Shown piece after piece: positions 17,457 to 26,755 of a DNA stretch of 64,000 nucleotides. Within the stretch, counting starts at the first letter, position 1. Every line of letters starts with the position of its first letter. The notes under the pieces were generated by a model. It ran no database searches. It saw nothing but the letters and a program-made list of their open reading frames with translations, and was not told the DNA's origin. The DNA is from Leifsonia sp. ku-ls (lineage in GTDB: Bacteria; Actinomycetota; Actinomycetes; Actinomycetales; Microbacteriaceae): contig QKXI01000016.1 in the NCBI GenBank assembly GCA_003367665.1, forward strand, positions 1-64,000, written 5' to 3'. Position numbers and translations under genes: made by a program.

Positions 17457-18622
17457 GCGATCTGCCCGGCGTCGAAGTAGGCCACGAGGTCCGGGTCGAG
17501 CGGCGGGACGGGCAGCAGGCCGCCGTCGCCGCGGATCGACGCCGTCGCCTGCAGGCCCGCGGCGACCGCCTGCCGCGCGGCGACCGGGGAGGTGAGGGTC
17601 GGACCGCCGTCGCGGGCGAAGGCGACGAACTCCGCGATCATCAGTGCGTCGGCTCCGCCGTGTCCGCCCTCGGCGTCCGGGACGACGAACGTCTCGTCGG
17701 CGGGAGCGGCGGCGCCGTGGCGACGGTTCCAGAGCCGCACCTCCGAGCCAGGCGTATCGCCCAGGTTCTCCAGCCGGCCCTCCGTGCCGATGACGGTGTA
17801 GTTGCGCCAGTAGTCCGGCGTGAAATGGCACTGCTCGTACGAGGCGAGCACGCCGTTGTCGAGCACCAGGTTCACCTGCGAGACGTCCTCGACGTCGATC
17901 ACGGGATGGAGGCCGGTCGCCGCGGTGGGCGGCCAGTTGTCGAGACTGAACCAGTCCCCCACGCGCTCGTCGGTGCGGTCGCGCCGGTCGTCGATCGCGC
18001 CGTAGACGGCGAGCGCCCCGACCCCGCTGACCCGCGCCGAGTAGCCGCCGGCCAGCCAGTGGATGACGTCGAGGTCGTGCGCGCCCTTCTGCAGCAGCAG
18101 CCCGACCGAGCGGGAGCGGTCGGCGTGCCAGTCCTTGAAGTAGTAGTCGCCGCCGTTGCCGACGAAGTGCCGGCACCAGACCGCCTTCACCTCGCCGATG
18201 CGGCCCTCCAGGATGAGCCGGCGCAGCAGGGTGATGACGGGCATGTGGCGCATGTTGTGGCCGACGTAAAGCCGGGAGCCGGTGCGGCGGGCGGCCTCCA
18301 GGATGCGGTCGCAGTCGTCCAGCGCGATGGCGAGCGGCTTCTCGCAGAACACCGCGACCCCCGCCTGGAGCGCCGGGACCGCGACCGCCGCGTGCAGGTG
18401 GTCCGGCGTGAGCACCATGACGGCGTCCACGTCGGCCGCCAGCAGCTCGTCCAGCGTCGCCGTGACGGTCGCGCCGGGGAACGCGGCCGTGGCCTCCGCC
18501 CTGGCCCGCTCGGCGGGGTCGCACACCGCGACCACGCGCGCCCCGGCGCCCGGCCGGTGGGCCTCGCGCGCGAGCGACCCGCGGTTGCCGAAGCCGACGA
18601 CGCCGATCCTCAGGTCTGCCAT
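17453..18622 (-). CDS. Gfo/Idh/MocA-family oxidoreductase
   Basis: 389 aa. The N-terminal Rossmann fold shows IGVVGFGNRGSLAREAH. The family signature is VFCEKPLAI, and GHNMRHMPV and KGAHDLDVIHWLAGG follow in the substrate domain (Lys and His likely catalytic). It should oxidise or epimerise a sugar or cyclitol with NAD(P). A stretch of frame before the ATG at 18622 is Arg-rich and lies outside the fold, so it was excluded. It lies between the GH36 and acyltransferase genes of the operon, which suggests it acts on the glycone released by GH36 or on a related imported sugar. Confidence 0.88.
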   Translation of the reverse strand: MADLRIGVVGFGNRGSLAREAHRPGAGARVVAVCDPAERARAEATAAFPGATVTATLDELLAADVDAVMVLTPDHLHAAVAVPALQAGVAVFCEKPLAIALDDCDRILEAARRTGSRLYVGHNMRHMPVITLLRRLILEGRIGEVKAVWCRHFVGNGGDYYFKDWHADRSRSVGLLLQKGAHDLDVIHWLAGGYSARVSGVGALAVYGAIDDRRDRTDERVGDWFSLDNWPPTAATGLHPVIDVEDVSQVNLVLDNGVLASYEQCHFTPDYWRNYTVIGTEGRLENLGDTPGSEVRLWNRRHGAAAPADETFVVPDAEGGHGGADALMIAEFVAFARDGGPTLTSPVAARQAVAAGLQATASIRGDGGLLPVPPLDPDLVAYFDAGQIA

Positions 18623-18651
18623 GCGTCCATCCTCGTGCACGGGCGCCACGG

Positions 18652-20154
18652 TCAGACGACGAGGGAGGCCGCGTCGGTCACGGCGGTGCCGGTCACGATC
18701 GGCGTGAGATCGACCTCGCGCGCGTCGATGCGGAACGCGTACCGGCCGGTCTGCTCGATCACCGAGGTCTCCTCCATGTAGGCGATCAGCTGCTCCCGCT
18801 CCTGCGCGTTCAGCCACGCCACCGGGTCGGAGGTCGAGCGGAACTCGAGGATCGCCGCGGTGTCGCGCAGCGCCTGCCGCTGGGCGTCATCGAGCAGGCT
18901 GCGGGCGCTGCGGAAGTAGACGGCGTCCGGGTCGACCTCGTACAGCCGCTTCATCCATGCCCGGTTGATCGAGGAGACGATGGAGTTGCGGGCGCCGACG
19001 CCGCTCGGGTCGCCGACCCGCTCGGCGTTGTCCCAGAACGCGCCGACATCCGGCCCGACCCGGGCACCGTCGAAGACCCCGACGCTCGGGATCATCGGGA
19101 CGCCGCAGCCCAGCAGGTACACCGAGTCGCCGACCACCGAGCGGATGTGCTGGACGGCGTCGCGGTAGACCGCCTCCCGGTGCAGCGGGGTGCTGCGGTG
19201 GCCCGGCACGGCGCCCGCGTACATGAAGTCGAGCTTGAGGTAGCGGAAGCCCCACCCGACCACGTTCTCGAACACCTCGCGCAGGTGGTCCTTGACCTCG
19301 TCCTGCGTGGTGTCGAGCGAGTGGTAGTGCGAGCCCCAGTTGTAGCCGGTGACGAGCGGCCGGCCGTCGTCGTCCTGGACGAGCAGGTCGGGCCGGGTGC
19401 GCGCGAGCTCCGACCCGGGCAGCGCGATCAGCGGCGCGAGCCAGAGACCCGGCGTGAAGCCGTTGTCGGCGATCGTACGTGCGGTCGCGGCCATCCCGGA
19501 GGGGAACTTCGGGCCCGCGACCCAGTCGCCGACGATCGGCTCCCAGCCGTCGTCGAGCTGGAAGACGTCGAACGGGTAGCCGGCGAGGTCGGAGACGGCG
19601 CGGGCGACCAGGTCCTCGTCGATGCCCTCGAAGAAGGAGTACCAGCTGCTCCACACGGTCCCGGCGCTCCCGGTGCGTCGGCCGAGGCGCTGCGACACCA
19701 GGTCGGCGTAGTCGGCGAACACCTGCCGCTCGGGGCCGTAGGCCACGAACCACTCGGCCGTGTCCTCCTCCGCCCGGCCCCAGAGCACGTTGCGGTCGGC
19801 GCCGACCCGCGGCGAGCCGAGGCCGAGGGCGCCGAGCAGCAGGACGTTCCCGTCGCTTCCCGCGATCGCGCCGACGGCCGCGCCGGAGTGGCTGTGCGGC
19901 GTCTCGTTGGCGGCGTCGTCCGCGGTCAGCAACCGGTTCGGACTGTCCTTGATGCCGATGGTCTCGCCGTCGGTGCGCGCCCACCCGGACGGGCTCCACG
20001 AGTTCCAGCCGTGCCGGTAGAACTCCGTGTCGCCGAAGGGGTGCAGGAGCGCCAGCGGGCCGGCCGGGACGAGGAAGCCGCCCGGCGTCGGCGTCGGCCG
20101 GCCCGAGACGTTGGCGGGAAGGCGGAGGCCGGCGAAGTCGAAGGTGTGCAGCAT
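18652..20154 (-). CDS. GH36-type alpha-galactosidase-like glycoside hydrolase
   Basis: 500 aa, no signal peptide, so cytoplasmic. The barrel motifs of clan GH-D are present: FQLDDGWEP (~199-206), the nucleophile region YLKLDFMYAGA (Asp 309) and the acid/base region RVGPDVGAFWDN (Asp 369). The N-terminal beta domain carries FYRHGWNSWSPSGW, as in GH36. The compact length is shorter than classical ~700-aa alpha-galactosidases, so substrate could be an alpha-galactoside or another alpha-linked sugar. It follows the ABC transporter genes and would hydrolyse the imported glycoside. Confidence 0.82.
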   Translation of the reverse strand: MLHTFDFAGLRLPANVSGRPTPTPGGFLVPAGPLALLHPFGDTEFYRHGWNSWSPSGWARTDGETIGIKDSPNRLLTADDAANETPHSHSGAAVGAIAGSDGNVLLLGALGLGSPRVGADRNVLWGRAEEDTAEWFVAYGPERQVFADYADLVSQRLGRRTGSAGTVWSSWYSFFEGIDEDLVARAVSDLAGYPFDVFQLDDGWEPIVGDWVAGPKFPSGMAATARTIADNGFTPGLWLAPLIALPGSELARTRPDLLVQDDDGRPLVTGYNWGSHYHSLDTTQDEVKDHLREVFENVVGWGFRYLKLDFMYAGAVPGHRSTPLHREAVYRDAVQHIRSVVGDSVYLLGCGVPMIPSVGVFDGARVGPDVGAFWDNAERVGDPSGVGARNSIVSSINRAWMKRLYEVDPDAVYFRSARSLLDDAQRQALRDTAAILEFRSTSDPVAWLNAQEREQLIAYMEETSVIEQTGRYAFRIDAREVDLTPIVTGTAVTDAASLVV

Positions 20155-20227
20155 GCTGAGCTTTCTGGGAGGGGCCGTGTGGCCGGTCGGGGCGGAGGGG
20201 ACGGCGCGCGGCCGCCCCCTCCGTCTG

Positions 20228-21568
20228 CTACTTGAAGAGCGCGTTGACCTGGTCGTTCGCCTTGGTCAGCGCGGACTTCGCGTCCTGCTGGCCGAGGGCG
20301 ACGCTCTGGATGGCGTCCTGGACGATCTGGCTGATCTCGGTGCCGTGGTAGCTGATCGGGATGATGAAGGTGCCGTCCTTGGCCTTCTGCTCGTCGAGGA
20401 AGACCTGCGCGTTGAGGCCGTCCTTCTCGCGCACCTCTGCCGACTTCTCCGACGCCTCCTTGATGGCCGGGAAGACCACGCCGGTCGCGGCCACGGTGTT
20501 CTGGCAGTCGGCGGAGGCGAGGTACTTGACCCACTTCCAGGCCTCGTCCTTGTGCTTGCTTCCGGCGTAGATCGCGTCGGACAGACCGTTGATGGCCGAC
20601 TTGCGGCCCTCCGGCCCGATCGGCAGCGGCGCGAACCCGAACTGGTCGGTCTTGCCCTTGTAGGCGGAGAGGTTGAACGAGCCGAGCGTCGTCAGCGCGC
20701 CGCCGTTGTTGGCGAGCACCTCCGAGCGGGCGAGGGTGGACTGCACGTCGAGCTTGGGCGCGTAGCCCTTGTCGGAGAGGTCGGCCAGCCACTGCACGGT
20801 CTTGGCGAGCTTCGGGTCGTCGTAGTGGAACTTCGTGCCGAACGGGTTCTTGTTCGCGTAGGTCCAGCCGGTCGACGCGGCGAAGTTGCCCCAGCCGTTC
20901 TGGCCCTGCGACCCGTCGGCCCACTCCGGCAGGAAGCCGTAGACCTTGACGTTGTTCTTGTCGAAGGCCGGGTCGAGCCCGTTGTGGCCGTTCTTGTCGA
21001 CGGTCAGCTTCGCGATCGTCTGCTCGAACGTGCCCCCGTCGTCCGGGTTCCAGGTGAGGTCGGCGAGCGACGCCTCGTCGATGCCGGCCGCCTTCAGGTC
21101 GGCCTTGTTGTAGACCAGGCCCATGGTGTCCCAGTCCTTCGGCAGGCCGTAGCGGGCGTCGCCGACCTTCCACAGGTCGGCGAGACCGTCGACGTACTGG
21201 CTCAGGTCGACCTTGTCCTTCTCGACCAGCGGCTGGATGTCGACGATCTGCTTGTCCTGCACGAACTGCGGGTAGTACGACGCCTGGTCGACCCAGACGT
21301 CGGGGGCGCTGCCCGCCGCGATCTGTGTGGACAGGTTGGTCCAGTACTGGCCCCAAGCGGCCTGCGAGATCTTGATGGTGATGTTCGGGTTCTCCTTGGT
21401 GAACTGCTGGGCGCACTGCTGGTACGCCGGCACCTGGGTGTCGTCCCACATCCAGTACTGCAGGGTCACCTTCTCGTTGCCGCCGGTTCCGGCGGACGAG
21501 CACGCCGTGAGCCCGGCGAGCAGTGCGGCGGCGACAGCGGTGGCGGCGACGCGACGGAGCTTTCTCAT
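20228..21568 (-). CDS. Sugar ABC transporter substrate-binding lipoprotein
   Basis: 446 aa, family 1 extracellular solute-binding protein. The signal ends in a lipobox (LLAGLTACSSAG, Cys ~23). The mature start is VTLQYWMWDDTQVPAYQQCAQQFTKENPNITIKI, with the cluster B sugar-binding pattern APDVWVDQA further on. The partner permeases are immediately upstream on the same strand. No ATPase gene is present in the operon, so a shared MsiK-type ATPase is likely (typical for actinobacterial sugar importers; inference). A C-terminal helix VALGQQDAKSALTKANDQVNALFK is usual. Confidence 0.93.
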   Translation of the reverse strand: MRKLRRVAATAVAAALLAGLTACSSAGTGGNEKVTLQYWMWDDTQVPAYQQCAQQFTKENPNITIKISQAAWGQYWTNLSTQIAAGSAPDVWVDQASYYPQFVQDKQIVDIQPLVEKDKVDLSQYVDGLADLWKVGDARYGLPKDWDTMGLVYNKADLKAAGIDEASLADLTWNPDDGGTFEQTIAKLTVDKNGHNGLDPAFDKNNVKVYGFLPEWADGSQGQNGWGNFAASTGWTYANKNPFGTKFHYDDPKLAKTVQWLADLSDKGYAPKLDVQSTLARSEVLANNGGALTTLGSFNLSAYKGKTDQFGFAPLPIGPEGRKSAINGLSDAIYAGSKHKDEAWKWVKYLASADCQNTVAATGVVFPAIKEASEKSAEVREKDGLNAQVFLDEQKAKDGTFIIPISYHGTEISQIVQDAIQSVALGQQDAKSALTKANDQVNALFK

Positions 21569-21614
21569 TCGTTTTCTCTCTCTGTGTGGATGGTGCTCGG
21601 GTGGAGGTGAGGGG

Positions 21615-22571
21615 TCACTTGATGCCGGTGAAGTTGAGCGATTCGACGATCCGGCGGCCGAGGAAGATCAGCAGGATGAGCACGGGGATGACCGACAGCG
21701 TCGAGCCGGCCATGAGCCCGGTCCAGTCGGGCTGCGTGTTGGGCGACTGCTGCAGGTACACGCCGAGCGCGACGGTCATGGTGCGCACGCTCTCGTCGCG
21801 GCCGATGAGGAGCGGCCAGAGGTAGTCCTTCCAGGCCCAGACGACCGTGATGAGGCCGATGGTGATAAGCGGTCCGCGGCTCATCGGGAGGGCGACGCGC
21901 CAGAAGACGCGGATCTTGCCCGCCCCGTCGAGCATGGCCGCCTCCTCCACGTCCACCGGGATGTTGAGGAAGAACTGGCGGAGGAAGAACAGCGCGAACG
22001 GGGTCATCAGCAGGCTCGGCGCGACCATCCCGAACAGGTTGTTGAGCAGGCCCAGGTCGCGGACGAGCACGAAGTTGGGCAGCAGCGTGAAGATGCCGGG
22101 CACCATGAGCGCGGCGATGAGCACGGCGAACAGGACGTTGCGGCCGGGGAACCGGAGCCGCGCGAACGCGTACCCGCCCATGGCGCAGAACAGGGTCTGG
22201 AAGAAGCCGATCAGTGCGCAGTAGACGATCGAGTTCCAGAGGTAGAGCAGGAAGTTGATCGAGGCGCCCGACCCGCCCGCGGCCTGGTCCTCGGCGGGGC
22301 TGAGGAAGCCGAGGACGCGCGCGAAGTTGATCAGCGTCGGGTTGCCCGGGAAGAACGAGCCGGAGTCCTTGATCACGTCGGCGGCGGGCGTCAGCGCGGT
22401 CTTCAGCATCCAATAGAAGGGGAAGAGCGTCAGCACGAGCGAGACGATCAGCACGGCCCAGCCGAGAGCACGGCCGATCGAGAAGCGGCGCCGAGTGGTG
22501 ACGCGCACGGGGGCGGGCGGGGTGTCCACGTCGGTAGAGAGGACGGGCGTTGCCGGTTGTGTCATGGTCAT
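21615..22571 (-). CDS. Sugar ABC transporter permease (MalG-type)
   Basis: 318 aa with six predicted membrane helices. The EAA loop reads VDVEEAAMLDGAGKIRVFWRVALPMSRGPL. The C-terminal NFTGIK is typical of MalG-like permeases. The start at 22571 (MTMTQPATP) has AGGAC about seven bases upstream; the second Met two codons later is an alternative. It lies eight bases after the partner permease. Confidence 0.93.
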   Translation of the reverse strand: MTMTQPATPVLSTDVDTPPAPVRVTTRRRFSIGRALGWAVLIVSLVLTLFPFYWMLKTALTPAADVIKDSGSFFPGNPTLINFARVLGFLSPAEDQAAGGSGASINFLLYLWNSIVYCALIGFFQTLFCAMGGYAFARLRFPGRNVLFAVLIAALMVPGIFTLLPNFVLVRDLGLLNNLFGMVAPSLLMTPFALFFLRQFFLNIPVDVEEAAMLDGAGKIRVFWRVALPMSRGPLITIGLITVVWAWKDYLWPLLIGRDESVRTMTVALGVYLQQSPNTQPDWTGLMAGSTLSVIPVLILLIFLGRRIVESLNFTGIK

Positions 22572-22579
22572 GGTGGGTC

Positions 22580-23506
22580 CTAGGCGAGCTGGGATTCGGA
22601 GGCGCGGAGGAGTCGCAACTGCACGGCGGTGAGCACGCCGAGGATGACCACCAGGACGATCGCCATGGTGGCGGCGTAGCCCATGTGGAAGAAGGTGAAG
22701 GCCTGTTGGTAGATGTAGTAGTAGATGACCCGGGTGGCGTTCACCGGGCCGCCCTTGGTGGTGACCGCGACCGTGTCGAAGATCTGGAACGAGCCGATCA
22801 GCGACACGACGAGCACCAGGGCCATCACCGGGCGAAGCAGCGGGAGGGTGATGCGCGTGAACAGTCGCCACTCCCCGGCGCCGTCGAGCGAGGCGCTCTC
22901 GTAGAGGTCGGACGGGATCTGCAGCATTCCCGCGTAGAACAGCAGCGCCGTGTAGCCGGTGAAGGCCCAGGTGTTGACGATCGAGATCGTGGGGATGCCG
23001 AGCGCCGGGTTGGTGAAGAAGCCGACCGCGGGCAGTCCCATCGAGGCGATCAGGTGGTTGACGAAGCCGAGGTTGGTGTCGAGCAGCCACAGCCAGACCA
23101 GGCCGACCGTGACGTTCGGGACGAGCCAGGGCAGCAGCAGGGTGGTGCGAAGCATCACCGAGCGGGTCAGGCGGTGCATCAGCGCCGCGAGGAGCAGCGC
23201 GAGCGCCGTCTGCGTCGTCACGTTGACGATGACGTAGTAGAGGGTGACCCCCATCGAGTTCCAGAACTCCTTGTCCTGGAGCACGGCCGCGTAGTTCTTC
23301 ACGCCGACGAACGCCGGGTCGCCGAGCAGGCTGTAGTCGGTGAACGACCACCAGACGCCGCGGACGGTCGGGTAGAGGTAGAAGACCGCGAACCCGATCA
23401 GCACCGGCGCGATGAAGAGCCAGGCGACCCGGCGGTCGTCCCGCCGGCGACGGCGCTGCGGCAGAGCGCCCGTGCCTCGGGCGGCTCTCGGGAGGAGGGC
23501 TGTCAT
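22580..23506 (-). CDS. Sugar ABC transporter permease (MalF-type)
   Basis: 308 aa, six helices beginning VAWLFIAPVLIGFAVFYLYP. The EAA loop is YESASLDGAGEWRLFTRITLPLLRPVM. A frame extension to 23599 exists, but the ATG at 23506 has GAGAGG upstream and gives the standard N-terminus. First gene of the operon, opposite the ROK regulator; the operator-like site at 23631 lies about 125 bases before this start. Confidence 0.92.
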   Translation of the reverse strand: MTALLPRAARGTGALPQRRRRRDDRRVAWLFIAPVLIGFAVFYLYPTVRGVWWSFTDYSLLGDPAFVGVKNYAAVLQDKEFWNSMGVTLYYVIVNVTTQTALALLLAALMHRLTRSVMLRTTLLLPWLVPNVTVGLVWLWLLDTNLGFVNHLIASMGLPAVGFFTNPALGIPTISIVNTWAFTGYTALLFYAGMLQIPSDLYESASLDGAGEWRLFTRITLPLLRPVMALVLVVSLIGSFQIFDTVAVTTKGGPVNATRVIYYYIYQQAFTFFHMGYAATMAIVLVVILGVLTAVQLRLLRASESQLA

Positions 23507-23630
23507 GGCATCCTCTCGGCGCCGAGGGCGTGCTGCCGTCCTTGGCGCATCAGGGGTGGATCGATCCGTGAGCGATTCGCGGACCGTTGGCCGGTCCATC
23601 CGCGGTAAAGTCGGGTGGACGGCTTAATTA

Positions 23631-23655
23631 TGCAAGTTGCCGTTATAAAGCGCAA
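23631..23655 (+). promoter_or_regulatory. Putative ROK operator between ABC operon and ROK gene
   Basis: TGCAAGTTGC followed by CGTTATAAAGCGCAA. Aligned with 26756-26780 without gaps, 21 of 25 positions agree. It begins with the half-palindrome TGCAA-TTGC and is bounded by TTGC and GC-CAA half-sites. It lies just before the ROK start and in the divergent promoter region, so autoregulation and control of the transport operon are likely (inference). Confidence 0.65.
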
Positions 23656-23668
23656 GAGTGAGGATCAC

Positions 23669-24871
23669 ATGGCTCGAGAGGCCCTTATCCCCGGTGTCGA
23701 ACCGGCCGTCGGCAGCCGATCGCTGCTGCGCCGGATGAACTCGTGGGGCATCCTGCGCGCCGTGCTGGAGCGCCCACAGACCATGCGCGACCTCGCGGCC
23801 GACTCCGGCCTCTCCCGCACCGCGATCGACGCGATCATCAGCGATCTGATGGAGTCCGGCTGGGTGGCCGCAAGCGACAGCGCCCCCGCCGGGCGGCTCG
23901 GCCGGCCGGCCGCGACCTATCGCCCCGCGCCCGGTCTCGGCAACTTCCTCTCGCTCGACATCGGCGCGAACCACATCTTCGCCGTCGTGACCGACCTCAC
24001 CGGGAGCGTCCGCGGCGAGCGCACGGCCGCGACCGCGGAGTCCGACCCGGCGGCCGAGAGGATCGACGCCGCGCTGCGGGTCGGGGATGAGCTGCTCGAC
24101 GGGCTCGGCCTCAGCCGGGCGGACCTCTGGGCGGTCACCATCGGCTCCCCCGGCGCGATCAGCACGACGGGCGAGGTGCTGCACTTCGGCGGCACCGGAA
24201 TGCCCGGCTGGATCGGGCTCGACCTGCGCGAGCGGTTCCGCCGCGAGTACGACGCCGCGGTGCTGGTGGAGGGCGACGTCGCGCTCGGCGCGCAGGCGGA
24301 GCTGGCCATCGGGGCGGCTCGCGGCCACACCGACGTCGTCTACATCCTCTGCGGCACCCGCACCAGCGGCGCCTCCATCGTGAACGGACGCGTGCACCGC
24401 GGCGTGCACGGCGCGGCCGGCATCGTCGGCGAGATGCCGGAGCTGCGCTGGGCCGAGCTCAACGAGCGCTACGGCGCGGCCGTGCTGGGAACTCCCCGGC
24501 CCAGCCGGGAGGAGATCTTCGCGCTGGCGCGCTCCGGCGACCCGGCGGCCGCGGAGGCGGTGCGGGAGTTCGCCGACGACCTGGCCACCGGCGCTGCCGC
24601 GATGACGCTGGCCATCGACCCGGAGCTGCTCGTGATCGGCGGCGGCAGCTCGCCGAGCGCCGACGTCTTCCTCCCCCGGTTCGAGGAGTCGCTCCGGGGC
24701 ATCGTGCCGCTGGCGCCGACCGTGGTGGCCTCCACCCTGGGCTCCGAGGCGGTCGCGATGGGCGGGATCAGCCTGGCGGCCGACCGCCTCGCCGCGGTCC
24801 TGGACGCGGCCGTTCGCGAGCGCGAGTCGTTCCCCGACCCGGACGAGACGCGGGCGCTGCTGCGCGGCTGA
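23669..24871 (+). CDS. ROK-family transcriptional regulator
   Basis: 400 aa from the ATG at 23669, which has GTGAGGATC before it; an in-frame extension would run through the operator. Residues ~15-75 form a winged helix (LRAVLERPQTMRDLAADSGLSRTAIDAIISDLMESGWV). The rest is the ROK sugar-kinase fold (LSLDIGANHIFAVVTDL, VTIGSPGAIS, ALGAQAELAIGAARG). The usual zinc motif CxCGxxGCxE is absent and the GHxxxx catalytic region is altered (GEMPELRWAEL), so it is a sensor without kinase activity. It probably represses the divergent ABC-GH36 operon and is released by its sugar. Confidence 0.9.
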   Translation: MAREALIPGVEPAVGSRSLLRRMNSWGILRAVLERPQTMRDLAADSGLSRTAIDAIISDLMESGWVAASDSAPAGRLGRPAATYRPAPGLGNFLSLDIGANHIFAVVTDLTGSVRGERTAATAESDPAAERIDAALRVGDELLDGLGLSRADLWAVTIGSPGAISTTGEVLHFGGTGMPGWIGLDLRERFRREYDAAVLVEGDVALGAQAELAIGAARGHTDVVYILCGTRTSGASIVNGRVHRGVHGAAGIVGEMPELRWAELNERYGAAVLGTPRPSREEIFALARSGDPAAAEAVREFADDLATGAAAMTLAIDPELLVIGGGSSPSADVFLPRFEESLRGIVPLAPTVVASTLGSEAVAMGGISLAADRLAAVLDAAVRERESFPDPDETRALLRG

Positions 24872-24929
24872 CCGGCGACGGCCCCGGGTCGGAGTCGATC
24901 CCGGGGCCGCCGCCGTCTGCGCCGGTCAG
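24868..24929. terminator. Nested bidirectional hairpin spanning two stop codons
   Basis: An outer stem CTGACCGGCG (24868-24877) / CGCCGGTCAG (24920-24929) and an inner stem CGGCCCCGGG (24879-24888) / CCCGGGGCCG (24900-24909) are both perfect. The two convergent stop codons (TGA of the ROK gene and of the DUF4832 gene) sit at symmetric positions in the outer arms. No U-run is visible, so it may work as a Rho-independent stop without U-tract or as a barrier to colliding transcripts. Confidence 0.75.
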
Positions 24930-26713
24930 CCCGTGATGACGCGGTCGATGTCGGGAGCCCAGTCCGACGGGTTGGCGATGGTGATGGTGTGCGACCCGGA
25001 CGGGAGGGCCAGGGTGACGGTCACCGTGCCGACGGTGTTCCAGTCCGCGGTCGCCGGGAACGTGACCGTGATCGAAGTTCCGCCGTCCACCTTCACCGTG
25101 GCGTTCCGCACCACCGCGGAGGCGTAGGCGATGCGGAAGCTGGAAAAGCCTCCCGTCACGCCGTTGACCGTGAGCGTGGCGCCGTTGCCGAGGTAGCCGA
25201 CCTTCGAGCCACCGGAGCAGCCCGAGCAGGAGGCCACGACCGCCGTGCCGGTGCGCGTGTTCGACGTCGCCTCCGCCTCGTAGCTCGCGCCGGTCGCTCC
25301 GGTGGTCACCGTCGTGGTGCCGAGGGTCAGCCAGCCGGACTTCACCGTGTCCTGCGCCGCGTTGGCGAACCGGATGGGTGCGCCGCCCGCGAGCGGGTTG
25401 GTCACCTGGGCGACCAGCGAGTACGTGCCGGTCGCGACGCCCGAGGTCGGGAAGGTCCCGGTGAACTGGGCCGACGAGCCGCTGGCGATGTCGGAGACGT
25501 GCCAGGACGTGGTCGTCTGCTTGACGATGGTGCCAGAGCCGTTCACCAGCGCGAGCGTGATCGGCCAGGAGTAGTAGAACGGCGCGATGCCGACGTTCGA
25601 GATCGTCATGCCGACCGACGCGCTGCCGCCGGCGGCGACCGTGGCCGGCACCAGCGCCTCCGCCGCCCGGAACGAGTAGCCCATCGACTGCGCGCCGGCG
25701 AGCGCGCGCGGCTTGTCCGCGGCGGAGTACCCGGTCTGGAAGGCGTAGTGGTTGAGCAGCCAGCTGACGTGCGTCTGGCTGACGCTGCCGGGGAAGTCGT
25801 TGTCCCCGCCGTCCTCGATCACCGGGCAGCCGGAGCTGCTGAAGATGCACGACTGCAGCTCCGGTCGCAGCTCCCCGCCGATCGACTGCGTCTTCCACTT
25901 GTCGGTCGCGTTCGCGGCCACCATGTTGTCCATGAAGTGCCATCCCAGCGAGCTGGTCTTGGTCTCCAGCGCGAACGAGTCGTCGTGGTAGCCGATGGGC
26001 AGCGAGGCGTTCTGCGTGTTCGGCTGCCGCACCTCGAGCTTGGTGGTGTGGAACGCGTTCACGAAGTCGTTCAGGATCTGGCCCTGCGTCGCGCTCGACG
26101 CGAACCAGTCGGGCTGCCCGTTGGTCCCGTTGTAGGGGTAGGTGTGCCACTCGCCCCAGAACCCGAGCAGGCCGGCCTGCACGAAGCCGACCCGAGGATC
26201 GCCGTCGTACCGGGCGCCGAGCGCGGCGATGAACTGGTCCATCGCCGTTCGCAGGTTGGGGTCGTCGTAGTTGGGCGAGACGCTGACGCCGTTGTTGCCG
26301 TAGTCGTTGTAGGAGTGCGTGACCAGGCCGCCGCCGATCAGGTACTGCGGGATGCCGCTCGGCTTGGTCGGGTAGTCGAGGTAGAACCGGAAGGCCGTCT
26401 GGTGACCGCGGGACGCGATGTCGTTCAGCACGCTGTCGACCTGTGACCAGCTGAAGGTGTTCGGCCCGCTCATCACCGCGTTGACGGGGAAGTAGGCCCA
26501 TTCCATGGTGTACGGGAAGGTCGAGTACGACCCCTGGTACGGGATGAACCCCTTCAGCGGGTTCGACTGCGGTTCGGAGCCGGCGGCCAGCGCCGTCCAT
26601 CCCGGAGTGGAGGCGGCGGAGGGCGGCGGGGAGGCCGCTCCCAGGGCCGGCGCGGCCACGGCAGCCGCCGCGAGGGCGAGCGTCGCGGCCATCGCGTGGA
26701 TGATCCTCTTCAT
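24926..26713 (-). CDS. Secreted DUF4832-type protein with C-terminal carbohydrate-binding-like domain
   Basis: 595 aa. The signal peptide is MKRIIHAMAATLALAAAAVAAPALGA. The DUF4874/DUF4832 region shows NPLKGFIPYQGSYSTFPYTMEWAYFPVNAV, RFYLDYP, FVQAGLLGFWGEWHTYPY and GYHDDSFAL, a TIM-barrel-like pattern with acidic residues at strand ends. A beta-sandwich follows, and the last ~130 residues (SYEAEATSNTRTGTAVV...GNGATLTV...ITIANPSDWAPDIDRVITG) look like a CBM6/35-type jelly roll. It has no own regulator but has the same operator-like site as the ABC-GH36 operon, so it is probably an extracellular glycan-active protein that feeds that system. The family lacks an established activity; the hydrolase role is inference. 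GAGAGGAAC precedes the ATG. Confidence 0.82.
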   Translation of the reverse strand: MKRIIHAMAATLALAAAAVAAPALGAASPPPSAASTPGWTALAAGSEPQSNPLKGFIPYQGSYSTFPYTMEWAYFPVNAVMSGPNTFSWSQVDSVLNDIASRGHQTAFRFYLDYPTKPSGIPQYLIGGGLVTHSYNDYGNNGVSVSPNYDDPNLRTAMDQFIAALGARYDGDPRVGFVQAGLLGFWGEWHTYPYNGTNGQPDWFASSATQGQILNDFVNAFHTTKLEVRQPNTQNASLPIGYHDDSFALETKTSSLGWHFMDNMVAANATDKWKTQSIGGELRPELQSCIFSSSGCPVIEDGGDNDFPGSVSQTHVSWLLNHYAFQTGYSAADKPRALAGAQSMGYSFRAAEALVPATVAAGGSASVGMTISNVGIAPFYYSWPITLALVNGSGTIVKQTTTSWHVSDIASGSSAQFTGTFPTSGVATGTYSLVAQVTNPLAGGAPIRFANAAQDTVKSGWLTLGTTTVTTGATGASYEAEATSNTRTGTAVVASCSGCSGGSKVGYLGNGATLTVNGVTGGFSSFRIAYASAVVRNATVKVDGGTSITVTFPATADWNTVGTVTVTLALPSGSHTITIANPSDWAPDIDRVITG

Positions 26714-26755
26714 AGTGTTCCTCTCTGAACGCACGACGAGTGGTGTGCATAATTC

